64,000 nucleotides of DNA from Incurvaria masculella. Its lineage: Eukaryota > Arthropoda > Insecta > Lepidoptera > Incurvariidae. The stretch is from assembly GCA_946894095.1 (NCBI GenBank), contig OX335644.1:26641595-26705594 (forward strand). The letters run 5' to 3'. Of this stretch, positions 20,655-33,400 are shown one piece after another (within the stretch, counting starts at the first letter, position 1; every line of letters starts with the position of its first letter). The notes beneath the pieces were generated by a model. That model was given only the letters and a program-made list of their open reading frames with translations. It did no database searches and had not been told where the DNA came from. Both the position numbers and the translations under genes were made by a program.

Positions 20655-20912
20655 ATGCCGGGTCTACTCGTGAGATTCTCACCTGTGTGTCACCGGTGAC
20701 TCACAGGAGAGTCATAATGCTTTCGTAGTCATGAAATGACAGCCACGAGTCATCAAACATAAATGTTATGTTATTGACATCGCACTAATTAGATAGGGGC
20801 AACACTAGAGTGATTCGTGGCTGTCATTTCATGAGTACGAAAGCGTTGTGGCATACCGATAATCAGTCACCGGTGACCAACAGGTGAGAATCTCATGAGT
20901 AGACCCCTAGAT
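20655..20912. repeat. Foldback MITE upstream of half pint
   Basis: The ends GGGTCTACTCGTGAGATTCT and AGAATCTCATGAGTAGACCC are near-perfect inverted repeats. The palindrome continues inward (CACCGGTGA; CATGAAATGACAGCCACGA on both sides) over about 95 bp per arm. Confidence 0.8.
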
Positions 20913-20913
20913 A

Positions 20914-21049
20914 TGCAGGAAAGTGAAAGCGAGAAATTCTCGTGTTCGGTGCTGTCAAACTCTATGTATAAAAAAAATATGCCTACTTTTTTCTGTTTAA
21001 ACTTTGACAGAAGCGAACACGAGAACTTCTCGCTTTCGCTTTCATGCAA
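20914..21049. repeat. Second palindrome directly upstream of half pint
   Basis: Arms of about 50 bp (GAAAGTGAAAGCGAGAAATT / TTCTCGCTTTCGCTTTC; CGAACACGAGAA / TTCTCGTGTTCG) surround an AT-rich centre. A related palindrome is at 48470-48625. Confidence 0.75.
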
Positions 21050-21466
21050 AAAGTTCGGAGAAGTCGCTGTTCCCTTTCTACGCTTTCATGAGTCTTGCCC
21101 GAACATAGCTAGAATTCTGTGCTTGCTTGCTGACTGCCACTGGCTGCCATTTTCTTTTCGCATCTTTGCGTTGCGTTGATCAGCGTTGATGATCCATCAT
21201 CGCATATTTCAATTTGCCGCATTTATATTACAAAGCTGCAGTGCTCCGGAAAATAAGATTGAAAGTGGCTCGACAACACGGATATAATATCCCTTTAAAT
21301 AGAACAAGAAGAAGAAGCAGCAATTTCTCTTTTATTTCATACGTTTGTGTTTTGTGTTTGCGTGTGCTGTGTCTAGAGACGCGCGTTGTGCCGCTACTCG
21401 CTCGTCCCGAGTTGCTCGTGAGCGGTGTTTGAGGTGCTCACCCCGACGCCGCGCACTCATTTCACC
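21050..21466 (+). promoter_or_regulatory. Probable promoter and 5' UTR of half pint
   Basis: This interval lies between the palindromes and the ATG. Its last 120 bp turn CpG-rich (GACGCGCGTTGTGCCGC ... CCCCGACGCCGCGCACTCA), unlike the AT-rich surroundings. No TATA box was seen. The assignment follows from position and base composition only. Confidence 0.4.
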
Positions 21467-21487
21467 ATGAACGGAGTGGAGGAGCAG
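21467..21487 (+). CDS. hfp: hfp exon 1 (coding part)
   Basis: ATG AAC GGA GTG GAG GAG CAG then gtaaag: MNGVEEQ, phase 0. The ATG context is CACCATGA. It is too short for an ORF search, but the phase fits exon 2 and the CpG-rich leader precedes it. An alternative upstream start was not seen. Confidence 0.7.
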
Positions 21488-24400
21488 GTAAAGCACGTTG
21501 TATGAGAAACCATCTTCGAGTGCTTTGCTGTTTTGAACATAACCTTAAAAATGTTTACTAAACCACAATTATTGTAAAAGTTCGTCCTACAAGTTAAGAT
21601 GTTCATTAGTTACGAATAAGTACACTTGTCATTTGTGCCAAAGAAGTTGACGTCCTTTGATTTAAACAAGGTGTACACGAATCCAAGCGTGTATACCTTA
21701 TGTTGGAAAATAATCGAAGAGTGAAATTTACAAGAGTGCGCCATTCTTAGCTTCTAGCTGGATATCAGGGACGGTAGAGTGGATTTTTAGAAGCATTTTT
21801 GGTCAAGGAACATGGGCGCGAAAACGAAGTTTTCAATCCAAAATATTTTTTTGAAAATATGAAATTCCGTCAGCAGTATTAACGTTCGTTCTGTATTCCG
21901 ACGCGAACAGGTCATGTTGACAAATTCATATTGCAGGTAAAATGTTGCCAACACGTAATTTCCCATAATTTAGGGTAAAATTAACAATTGCTGTACTCGT
22001 ATTGCTCCAAAACCGACTTAGCCGCCCCGACATTACATGTTGGTGAGCGTCATCCCTAGAGCGTTTTTTTGAAGTGCGGAGACGAAAGCTCGCGCAGGAG
22101 GTCCTGAGCGGAGCGAGAGGTATGAGACCCATGCGCTCGCGTAGCGAAAGGGTCGACCAAGCGAGTCTTTCGGCGTAGCCATCAACTTACCTGCCTGGGC
22201 TTCGAGGTGCATTTAAAAACGGCTTTTTTTAAGCTTATTTAGCTTATATTAGAGTTAGAACCTCACGGAATATATCATTTGGTGTCTGGCCTTTCGGTTG
22301 CAATGTTGGCAGGTGATTAGTGAGTGGCGCAATTGGACGCGGTGGTAGTTATTAAGCAGTTAAGTTATTAAGAACGAATGTTAATATGGCTGACGGGATT
22401 TAATATTTTCAAAAAAAATTTTGGATAGAAAACTTTGTTTTCGCGCCCATGTTCCTTGACCAAAAATGCTTCTAAAAATCCACTCTACTGATCCCTTAAA
22501 AACCAGCTTTCCTATTCAGAGAGCATCTGTTAAAACTTAGTACATGATTAGCACTGGACTAACCATACAATGACCGGTTTAGTTAGTAGTTACTCCGCCC
22601 ACTTTGAATACAGCTTTATGTCATCTGGTCGCTCCTCTCATTCGGTGCTCAGAATCCCGAACGGGCATCCTTGACAAATGTTATGAAATATTGAAAGTGT
22701 TTATTCACTAAAACTTCTTCCACAGGCGAGTGACCCGAGTCCACAAAATGAGCCCGACATCGTTGCTGAGACAACAAAGCCCTCACCTGCAGCAGGTGAG
22801 TCCCCCTACCGGTCTCTCCTTCTTTCCCACCGATCTCTAACTGCCCCTCTCGACAGTACTAATTTCAAGAAATCAGAACGCAAGGATTTTTTCCCTTGCC
22901 CTTTAGTTTAACACCTATTGACCACATTTTAATCTGAAATCCTCAATATAAAACCATCACAGGTTTCCGAAAAGTTTAGTTGGTATGGAAACATTACTCT
23001 ATCATACAGCGGAAAGTACCAACAAGCTACGCCATCACTGACATTCTCCTCCGGTATAGTCCGGAGAATGACGGACTAGTTGCGGTTTTCTAACAGTGGA
23101 CGCCGGTCTGTTTCCGTGTTGCAGAAGAGGCTGCGACGGCCGTGGACAACGTACGGACACACATACAAACTCCCCTTTATCTAAAGTCTCGGAACCACGA
23201 TTTTGGATATCTCTACCTCTCTAGGGTTGCCTTCTAGGGTCTATTGACTAAAATTAAGTCCCTGTAACACTTGATCGAGAATTGTACCACTATACCTTCA
23301 CCATGTGTAGCTGCCCTCAGCTAGGATAACAGAAGATGTAGGCAGTTAAAGGCACAAGGACTTGACAAACATACTTATCACAGAGCTGCAAACCTTTAAG
23401 GGGGTGTGAGCGTCCAATAGATGGCAACACGGTCATTCAAACCTACGTCTGCAAAACTCCTTAAACATATGAAATTACAAACCATACCTATATCAAACTG
23501 GCATATTGAGAACTTGTGTATTTAATCTCATAAAACTATTACAAAATCATTTGGAATTCTCGAAAGGGATCATTCTGAGGATTTCTGCAAAAAGTTTATG
23601 TTTACAACTGGCAACATTTTGCTTTATGCCTCGCAATAATCTCACAAATATCGTCAGCATTGAGGAGACTTCATAAAGCCTTAACATTAATACATACAAA
23701 ATACTTACTGAAATGTATGTATGACCGCCCCCATCTGATTGAGATTTTTTACATGATCCAGAATCTTCACTTGCGTGGTCATAGCAAAGAACTCAACCAC
23801 TCAGCTTCAAATACAAACATCCGAAAGTACTTCCTGCCTAATCGGTTGTTTGAAGCCTGGACAAACTACCAGCAGATTTTATTGACTCACCACACACAAA
23901 CACATTTAAATACCGACTTGATAAATACGTAAAACCAACAAAAAAAGACTAAATAAATCCACAAAGCAAAAAAAAAAACGAAAAAATCGTGCCAAAGGTG
24001 AAAACAAACCAAATAACAAAACATATGTAATAAAAAACTCTTCAAGAAACATAAACAAAATAAAATGTCATAGATATGTACACATTAGCCAATAGTTGCC
24101 TGTTCAAACATAAATAATAAGTGCTTGCCTTTTTTTTACAGGTCGTTATAATACATTAAATACATACAGAGTGGTCAGTCTGAGTTCTCACCTTAATTGG
24201 CGTTTTCCGTCAACTCAATACAAGTTTTTACTATATATTCTTCAAGCTGTCAAAGTCAAACTTGGACTTCCGATTTGTATGAAAACGCGGAGTCGACGTA
24301 TTTACGGCAACGTTGAGTAACCTGTCAAATCAAGCTCGGACTCTCAAATGTTACTTCGTTTAACGCCCACTGCGCGCGCTCTTCAATTTCTCCATACATT

Positions 24401-27400
24401 TGAAAACGCCAGTCGATCCGTTTGCTGTAAACGCCAATTTAGGTGACAACTGAGACTTCGCATACGTTTTAGTGTGCTCATAAATACAGTTAGGGTTTGT
24501 AACTTTATATTTTTGTGGAGTTATAGCAGAAATAGCTGCCAACAATATTTGCACAATCTACGATGCTCAAATACCTTTAAGAAAATGTAGATCTGCACCC
24601 CGTACTAAATTTTCATTAAATATAAATGATTTAAATGCAAGGTTAAAAAGTCAAGTTGAATGTAAGAGCGGAAGGGATGTATGACTATTTTGAACAAATA
24701 CAGCTCTTTTTCTTGTTGTTTTCAGCGGCGTATCGCGTTCGGTTCTTGTCGGCGCTATAGAGAGTGCAGCGCGGTGCAGGCTTTGGCGTTGCAGACATTA
24801 ATTCTATCGTTCTGTGCCGCTCAACGCTTGGACTCCTTGGCCCTTATTGGACTAAACATGCCTATTTCCCTTGGACAAATATAGTACCTCGTTCATTTGC
24901 AGGACAATATCTGTCTTGGACATCTTTAAAAGCTGTAAATTTTCTATCTATTTTTAAAAAAACATTTTCAAATCCATCCAACAATAAGTTATCTGTATGG
25001 AAGTCCTATCGTTGAGTGTATATTTATTTAGCCACTTTTATAGAAAAAAGACACGCGCAAATCTAAGATGGGCCCGTAAGCAATGTTCGGTAATTTGAAA
25101 ATAATTGCAAAATTGTAAAACTCCTGTCACAACTACCTCGATTGCTTATATTCAATGTCAGCCAATCAACATCTAAGTCGCCTATGTATGCATGTTTTTG
25201 TTTTATTGAAAAATTTAATTATAATTAAATGACAACAAAAACAAAATGTGCAAGAACAGATATTAACTGCCTGATATTAGATACTAAATATCAAATAAAT
25301 TGGAACAGTTGTTTTAAAATATTTTATATTTAGTAACTAATATCAGGCTGATTGAGATTAGTGAAACTGATTAGTAAATAAACTACGTTATACAAACATG
25401 TAAAATAGGTAGCTTTATTTTCGGATACGGGCCCACCTTAAATGATTAAATAGATTTTTCAAAATGAATATTTCTACAAAAGTGGTGCAGTGTATGATAG
25501 TTGTATTTTGCTTGTTTCTCTGTCTGCTTTCTGTTTCAGGCTAGTCTTAAGTTCTAGAATTACATTTAGTCATAAGTTACCTGCGAGCGAGCACTGCCTT
25601 TCGTGTTGTGACACCCAGCTTTATTATAAATCTCGTAGGTTTCTTCCACCAAATGACTGAAGGGTGAACAATCCCAAATTTCGCTTAAGGTGGCCCAACC
25701 CGGCGGGACTAACTCATTCGCGGGCACGGTACAAAACCGTGCTGTCGCGCTCTGGGACCTTCTATGTTTCAACGAATAACACAGGCTCCGTGATGAGAAA
25801 GATGCTAAATGTCCACAAAAAGACAATGAGCATAGTGTATGATTTGGTAAGATTTACGAAAATTTTAATTACAAAACAACTTATAGCTAAAAGTAAACCA
25901 CGACCGCTGTAGTCCAAAATCTAACAAAAACCAAATAGATTATAAATCTTGATTAAATAAGCTATGTCTGATGACTAATCTTTTTAGGATGTCCTTACTT
26001 TATCATAGCGTAATCCGCCTCCAAAGTTATTGTATAAAACGCGCGAAAAATTCGAACTTTCGGACCTTATAACTTAGAAACCAAACACAATTTTACAATG
26101 CCAATGGTCATCAGACATCTAGTTCGATCAAATAAAGCTATTTTGAGCAAAATTTTGGATCTCTGACAAGAAATATGGGGGTGATCTTCTTTCCCTTTTC
26201 GTATGGGGAGATGAGCGGGATGGGCCACCTTAAGAACATGAAAAGTAGCCAGTGTTGCCGCACGCGAGAGAGTGGCCGCGTCGGTGGTTAGTTTTAGCGT
26301 AAGTTGGCACGTCCTTTTCTACAGCGGCTCTGTTCTGCTCTGTGTCTGTAGACGCGGCGACGGCGGCGGGTGAGGCGCGGCGCGGCGCGGCCGCTGAGCA
26401 AAATGTACACACACGAATGTATTACGCGCGAGAGGGAAGAATGAGAGATGAAGACGTGACGTTCATTCTGTGGGTGTGAAGACGCGCATTTGGGCTCTAC
26501 TGATGACAGTACTAGTCGATTGCACGAAGAGAAGGCTGAGTTAATCTATGTTCAAACACGTCACTTTTAGTGAACCGCATGGAGTTCCTTCCATACTGTC
26601 CTTACAAAGTGACGTGTTTAATGATACGATGACGTTGATTTAGATTTTTTGTCCTTTCGTGCACTCGGCCCATAGTCTTTTGATGATAAACATTGCAGAA
26701 GATGTATTCTGTATGTCCAGCGAAATTATTACCTTTTTGCAAGGTTGCAAGACAAATACAAAGATTTTCTTGCCACATTGAGGGATAAATCAGAGATCAA
26801 TTTTGACTGGTAGAATAAAAATACTATGCTTGTATTTAATACTTCACATGTTTTTTTTAAAAAACATATCAGTATATTTAGATATATGAAGACATGTATA
26901 CTATATTTACATCAATAAAACTAGGTATAACTCCTAAAATACCATACAGTATGAAGGAACAGTCCTTGGATAGTATTTCTTCCAGGTCCGTAAATAAAAA
27001 AATGTAAACAGCGGGTGACACGGGACAGACGGACAAAAGTATGCGAGATGCAAGCGAGAACGGCTCCTGTGGCAATGTGATTTGAATTGAGTTTAGCTCG
27101 TGCGAGGAGCGCGTGTTGATCCGAGTATTCTTCCCTTGCAGGTCCGCCGCCATTCTTGGAAACGCCCATATATGATGTACAGCAGTCGGGTGAAGTCATC
27201 ACGGGTGAGTGTTGAGTCACTTTTTTAGAATCCTATACTGTAGAATGCCGATAAATCGGACGTCCGGTTATCCCATAGACTTAGAATGTGAAGACAGTGA
27301 GTCAACTGTCGGATAAATGTACTGAAATTTCCTATTTTACTCAAAGACATCTCGAAAACGCCTGCTGGCTTCAATGTTGATATGAAGTTATGTTTCAAGT

Positions 27401-30400
27401 TTTAGTTTTATATCATTAGGAAAAGGTAAAAAATATGATCGACCAAGAATCAGTGGTTTGGCTCTTTAACCAGAAAAAAAATGTATTTGGCTGGGTTATC
27501 GCTCCACCTCACAATCTACCATTGCACAGTTCACCCCTCTTCAACGCATGCTTTCCTTGATGAAAGATTTCGTGGACATTCTCTAAAACTCAACCAAAGT
27601 AACTTTAACCCTAACCCAAGAAATCATTTCATATCTAACCGAGTGGTGGACTCTTGAAACAAACTGCCACAAGAAGTGATCAGTGCTATAACAGTGAACG
27701 GGTGCAAAAACCAATTGGACAGTTATTTTAAACTAAAAAAAACTTATGTTTAATAACCAAATAGTGCACTCAACCAATGACGTACATGCATCAGCTTTAA
27801 GTGTATATAAATAAATTATTATTATTATATTGTAATGCACTAGCAGCATTATGCTGATGCGTGCACTTCTTTTTATGCACTTGCACTTTTGTTTTTAAGC
27901 ACTTGCACTTATTTATTTATTGTCTTGTCTATGAATTATTATTATTTATTTTTTATTTTAAGTAATGATCCAGTTGGTTTTTGAAAACATTTACTGATGA
28001 TGCACTTATTATTTCCTCAGGTAGGCCGTTCCAATTATCCACTAAATAAATAAAACTAAATATACACAACATGAAACTGCAAGTCACGGCCTCTAGAACA
28101 AATACTCCCAAAAACTACGTAACCAACCGAGTAGTAGAGGCATGGAATAAACTCCCAGAAGACGTGATTAACGCTACCCACACCAACCAATTCAAAAATA
28201 GACTGGATAACCATGTCAAACAAAATCGAATGTAAAGAAAAATAACAAAAAAAAAAACATTTTTTTTTTTATTAAAAACCACTTAGCAACTAAATTTATC
28301 AAGTTAAACACTGGATTTAGACGCATCAGCATATGCTGCCTGTCTAAAACTTATAAATAAATAAATAAATAAATCATAAAGATTTTACAAAAAACGCATT
28401 TCACATTCAAGGAACCTGGACACTGTGTACTATAGCGATTCTAAAAGTTGTCGCATCGGGTAGGTAGTGCCATCTCTCTCCAACTCGCAGTAGTTGCGCT
28501 TGAGTTGAGGTCTCACTACCACACTTTGTTCGTCCTTTAAGCACAGCGCGCGCATTTATAGCCCTCAGCATCCTATGTTGTCGATAAGTCTTAGTTGCTA
28601 TCTACGCAAATTAACGCGAGAGGGCGGAGGACAAAGGTGAGGGCATGCGTAACCGACACTGACGCGCGCGAGACATCATGATCCTACAATGCCTGCGTGA
28701 TTGTGTCTCCCGCTGGAATGGCAAGTTTTTTTTAATGTGACTGGACATGGATGGCTGCTACCATACCCACCGTCATGATATTAGCCCAACGCACTGCTTT
28801 TCTGAAGGAGTTAGGCACGGCTCCATAGACACGGACAATTTTTAATTGCCTCTTCGACCATCTTTTCATTCAATGCTATGGTACCGACCCGGGTGGGCCT
28901 AAATGCTAGAAGAGTTTAACATGAATTCTGAACCATGGAACAGCTCTCATTCTAAAGAAATGCATTCATCCAACTCAGAAAGATAAAGAAAGTGGAGCTC
29001 GAACTGGCCAGGGATTTGAACCCACGACCGCAGGCATTCAAGGCATGTCCCCGCGCCCCTGAGGTATGGGCTGCTCGAAACCGCCAGAAACTGCACGCTC
29101 TAAACTTGTCTTCCCCCCTCGCCCTGGCAGGTCCCGGCGCCAAGAACCTGACGCTGCCGGCGATTCTCGGCGGCGCGCTGCCGCGCCTCTCCTCGGAGCA
29201 GACGGAGGCGGTCAACCGCGCCAAGAAGTTCGCCATGGAGCAGAGCATTAAGATGGTGCTCATGAAGCAGACGCTCGCGCACCAGCAGCAGCAGATGGCG
29301 AGCCAGCGGACGCAGGTGCAGCGGCAGCAGGCGCTCGCGCTCATGTGCAGGTCGGTGTCGCCACCTGTCCTATCCTGTCGGCATCAAAATGCCTCTCAAG
29401 TCGAAACGGAGTTTTATTTCAATTTTATTTTATTTATTTAAACTTTTGGTAGGCAAACCCATAGAGAATGGACGGAGGGGAGTGGAAACTTAATCTCGAT
29501 CGTGTAGAGGAGGGGTAGCCACGTTTTCATAAAAAAACGGAAGTGCCGGGGAATGAGTTTGGTTATAAATTCGCTTACTACTGATATTCTCTTTCTAATG
29601 ACATGTAAGAATACGTAAGAACATGACATGGGGATATTTATTATTATTATTAATTGTTTCTGAACGAGCAGCCAAAGCTGGTATTGATTTATGTACACTA
29701 GCAGCTTAAAGCTGATGCTTGGACGCCATTGGTTGAGTGCACTATTTGTTAATAGGAAAGAAAACTCAAAGCTTATTGAAGGTGTCGCATGAGCGTCAGA
29801 AACGTCAACACTGTCGTTCCTATCAAGTTTGTAGATTCAAGATGTACTCCATGATGCAGTTCGAATAAGTTTGGAAGAAAATAAGAGCTTTTTTTTGTCT
29901 TCAAACTAATTTTAATGTAACCACCGCAAAGATTGAAATTAAATAGTATAGGTCATGTGATTGTGATATTTTATTTCCTACGACTTCATTTGATTAGCAT
30001 AATTTGAAACAAATAATTTTTAGATACTAATAACGAGAAAATTTAGTCATTTTAATTTATGTAGGTTGAGTTACTTTAATTTTGAAATCTATTCTGTTTC
30101 ATTTTGTGTGGTATCTGACAGCCTAGACAGATCCTTTAGGGTAGTTCGCTTAGACGCCACCTGTAATGGTAGCAGCAAAGCAGTATTCTTCCCCATTAAA
30201 TGTCTGTTTTTTTTATTTAAAACAATTGTCTAATTGTTTTTTTAACCCGTTTACTGTTAAAGCACTGAGCACTAGTTCTTGTGACAATAAGTTCCAAGAG
30301 TGCGGTTAGATAAGAAATCCTTTCTTGGTTTGGAGTTGAAACTACTTTGCTTCAATTTTAAAGAATGTCCGCGAATTAAGTTTTTCATTAAATTTGGTTA

Positions 30401-33400
30401 TCTTTCCGCTCTTATATTTTTAAATTATTATTATTAATATTATTATTATTCACAGTGTTTAGAGCTCTACGAGAGTAAGTGGACTGTAGTGTATGCAATA
30501 TGATGGAGGTTTGACTCACTAACCTTTTCGAATACACCTTCCACGACCTTTCATCCCGCGCACTGGCTCAGGTTGGCGGCAGCGGCGGCGGTGCGGTGCA
30601 GTCTCTTAAAGGGCTGGAGGTCACTGAGGTCACTGTTCTCGATAAACGTAGTCGATGCAAAGAAAATATCTTGGGTTTGGTGGATCTGCGACAGGACGGC
30701 CAGAAGTCGGTTCGCTCGCGCGCGAAAGTCAGTTCTCACTGCCGTTTGATTCGCGCCGGCCGCGGCACGGCGACGCGTTGGTCACGATGCATGGACCAAT
30801 CATGGACGCCGAATTTCGGCGGCAACCAATACGCTGAGACTTCGGGCCGTTTCGAGCGTATTTGAAAGGGAAAAGTAAGTTCAAACCTCAACCGATTAAT
30901 TGCAATTTGAATTTGAAACATTTGAACGTAAAGTACCTAATCGAAATTGTGCAATCACGTTGGATTTGAACCTTCTGTACGGAACACACAGTATATATTA
31001 ATATAACAAATCTAAGGTTTATATTATTTAGTACAAAAATACAAAAAAATAAGTCTTAAAAAATATAAACCTAAAACTGAATTTAGCCTTAGGGAGGTCC
31101 CACCTGGGACAAATCCAATAAGGCTTCTCCGAGCTACAGAGACAGAAACCGCCGAACGATTCTCGTGTTCGAGAGTAGAACCGCTTTCTGCATCTGGAAT
31201 CGGAGCCCAATATTGATGTCTAATTTTTCTAAATTTTTTGCCAAATTTTTTGGGACAACGCCGTTCATAGACATAACAATTGGCACGATGGTGGTTTTCC
31301 GTGCACGCCACATGGCGGTAACCTCGTGGGCCAGGTCTAAATATTTCATAAGTTTCTCATTTTCTAATTATTATTATTATTATTATTATTATTATTTGGT
31401 TTATAAAACTAGCAGCTATAAGCTGATGCGTGCATATCAGGTTTTAGAACTACTGAGTGCACTTGTTTTTTTTTTTGTTTTTTGTTTATTTATTTATGGT
31501 CTATTTCCATATTTATATTTGTCTAGTAAATTTTTGAACCCATTAACTGTTTTATATATTTATATAGTTATTATGTATTTAGTGCAACAAAAGTTCGATT
31601 TAGTGCATCCCGAATTCGTAAGCGAACAAACTACAGTGAGACGTTTTCCACTAACTCGTGGCTACGCTGCCTTTTATACGACTGAGTTATGATTGCATTT
31701 CTCCTCCATCCATTCTCTATGTCAAACTACACTCCAGTTTTGTCCAGTTTGGTTGTTCTGTATTGTTTTTCTTACTTATTAAATTTTCTTATTGCCCTTT
31801 ATAGATTTGATGTTTAGAAACCCTCCTTGTGACTCCCGCCGATGATGCGACCTTGACCTTGGAAGCTCCCGGCGTCGAGGCCTCACGTCTCCGCAGGGTC
31901 GAGCTTGTGATCTTTAGCTGAAAAGATCTGAGGCTGGATGTCATGACACTACATACCTAAACCTGTATATACCCGAAGGTTCTAGGTGCCATGCCAGGAT
32001 ATTCCCTTTATTTTAGCTCGACAACATTGAACTGGTCCGTAGACATGGGCCAGCTTTCATTGTCGCTTTGACCATTTCTCAGTTTCTTTCAGTTTTACAT
32101 GGGTTCCGATCCAAAGAGTGACCCACATTTTCAATTAAATTTCACCACAATAATACCATAGTCGCTTTTGTATTTGATCGATATAATCTCTTCCAGACAA
32201 TTCAACTCGTCATACACTCTAGGATTGCCAACCTCAGTAAGGCCAGCCCAGTGACGCCACACCTCGCCTTTCGATATAAGTGGCTATGCAACTCTGGGCG
32301 AGACTGTGTTCTGGTTGGGTGACTGTTTTCGCTGGTGGTGTTTCAGATTCCACGTAACACTGTAGTGAGCGTAGCCTTAAGCCGGAATCTGACCTTACTT
32401 TTGTTGATAATTTTTAAAGATTTCTTGACAAATACATGTGGGCTATCACATTTCTTGTCAATATTGAAATCTAAAATAACATCAATGGGTATTTTAAAAA
32501 ATCTTTGAAAATGATTAGCGAAGCGTCAAAGTGGGATCCCGCTTTTTCTTATTGTGTGGTAGGGTTAATCCCATTAAGGTGGCCCAACCCGGCGGGCCTA
32601 ACTCATTCGCGGGCACGGTACAAAACCTTGCTGTTGCGCTCTGGGACCTTCTCTGTTTCAAAGAATAAGACAGGCTCCGTGATGAGGAAGATGCAACATG
32701 TCCACAAAAAAGACAATGTGCATAGTGTATGATTTGGTAAGATTTACGAAAATATTAATTTCAAAACGACTTATAGCTAAAAGTAAACCACGACCGCTGT
32801 AGCCAAAAATCTAACAAAAACCAAATAGATCATAAATCTTGATTAAATAAGCCAAGTCTGATGACTAATCTTTTTACGATGTTCTTACTTTATCATTGCG
32901 TGATCCACCTCCAAAGTTATTGTATAAAACGCGCGAAAATTTCGAACTTTCGGACCTTATAACTTAGAAACCAAACACAATTTTTCAATGCCAATGGTCA
33001 TCAGACATCTAGTTCGATCAAATAAAGCTATTTTGAGCAAAATTTTGGATCTCTGACACGAAATATGGGCGTGATCTTCTTTCCCCTTTTGTATGGGGAG
33101 ATAAGTGGGTTGGGCCACCTTAAATTAACATAAGCCAAAGCGGCAATAAAATTAATACATGTTCACGTCCAGCTCTATGTAGATGTTTAATATTATGAAT
33201 TTCCTGGCATGGTATCTAGTTTCCATGTGGTGCGTTAGGCTAATATCATGACAGCAGATTTTATATTAGCCATTCATGTTCAGTTGGTAAATAATTCTCT
33301 TTTCGATGTGCTCGACAAACCAATCGATTCGACCCTGACAAATCTGATGTTGCCCTCGCAGAGTGTATGTTGGCAGCATCTCGTTCGAGCTGAAGGAGGA

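Noticed and set aside
23125..23150. Possible tiny hfp exon (EEAATAVDN) between gttgcag and gtacgg
   Set aside because: It would enter in phase 1 and leave in phase 0, but exon 27142 needs phase 1. Exon 2 joins 27142 directly in frame, so this segment cannot be in the main transcript.
28992..29441. 149-codon open frame with its own ATG covering hfp exon 4
   Set aside because: Its first 46 codons lie in the antisense SINE and intron; only the part from 29131 matches PUF60 and a good acceptor precedes it.
31165..31692. 175-codon plus-strand open frame
   Set aside because: Runs through an antisense LINE fragment, an ATT microsatellite and repeat D; hydrophobic low-complexity translation.
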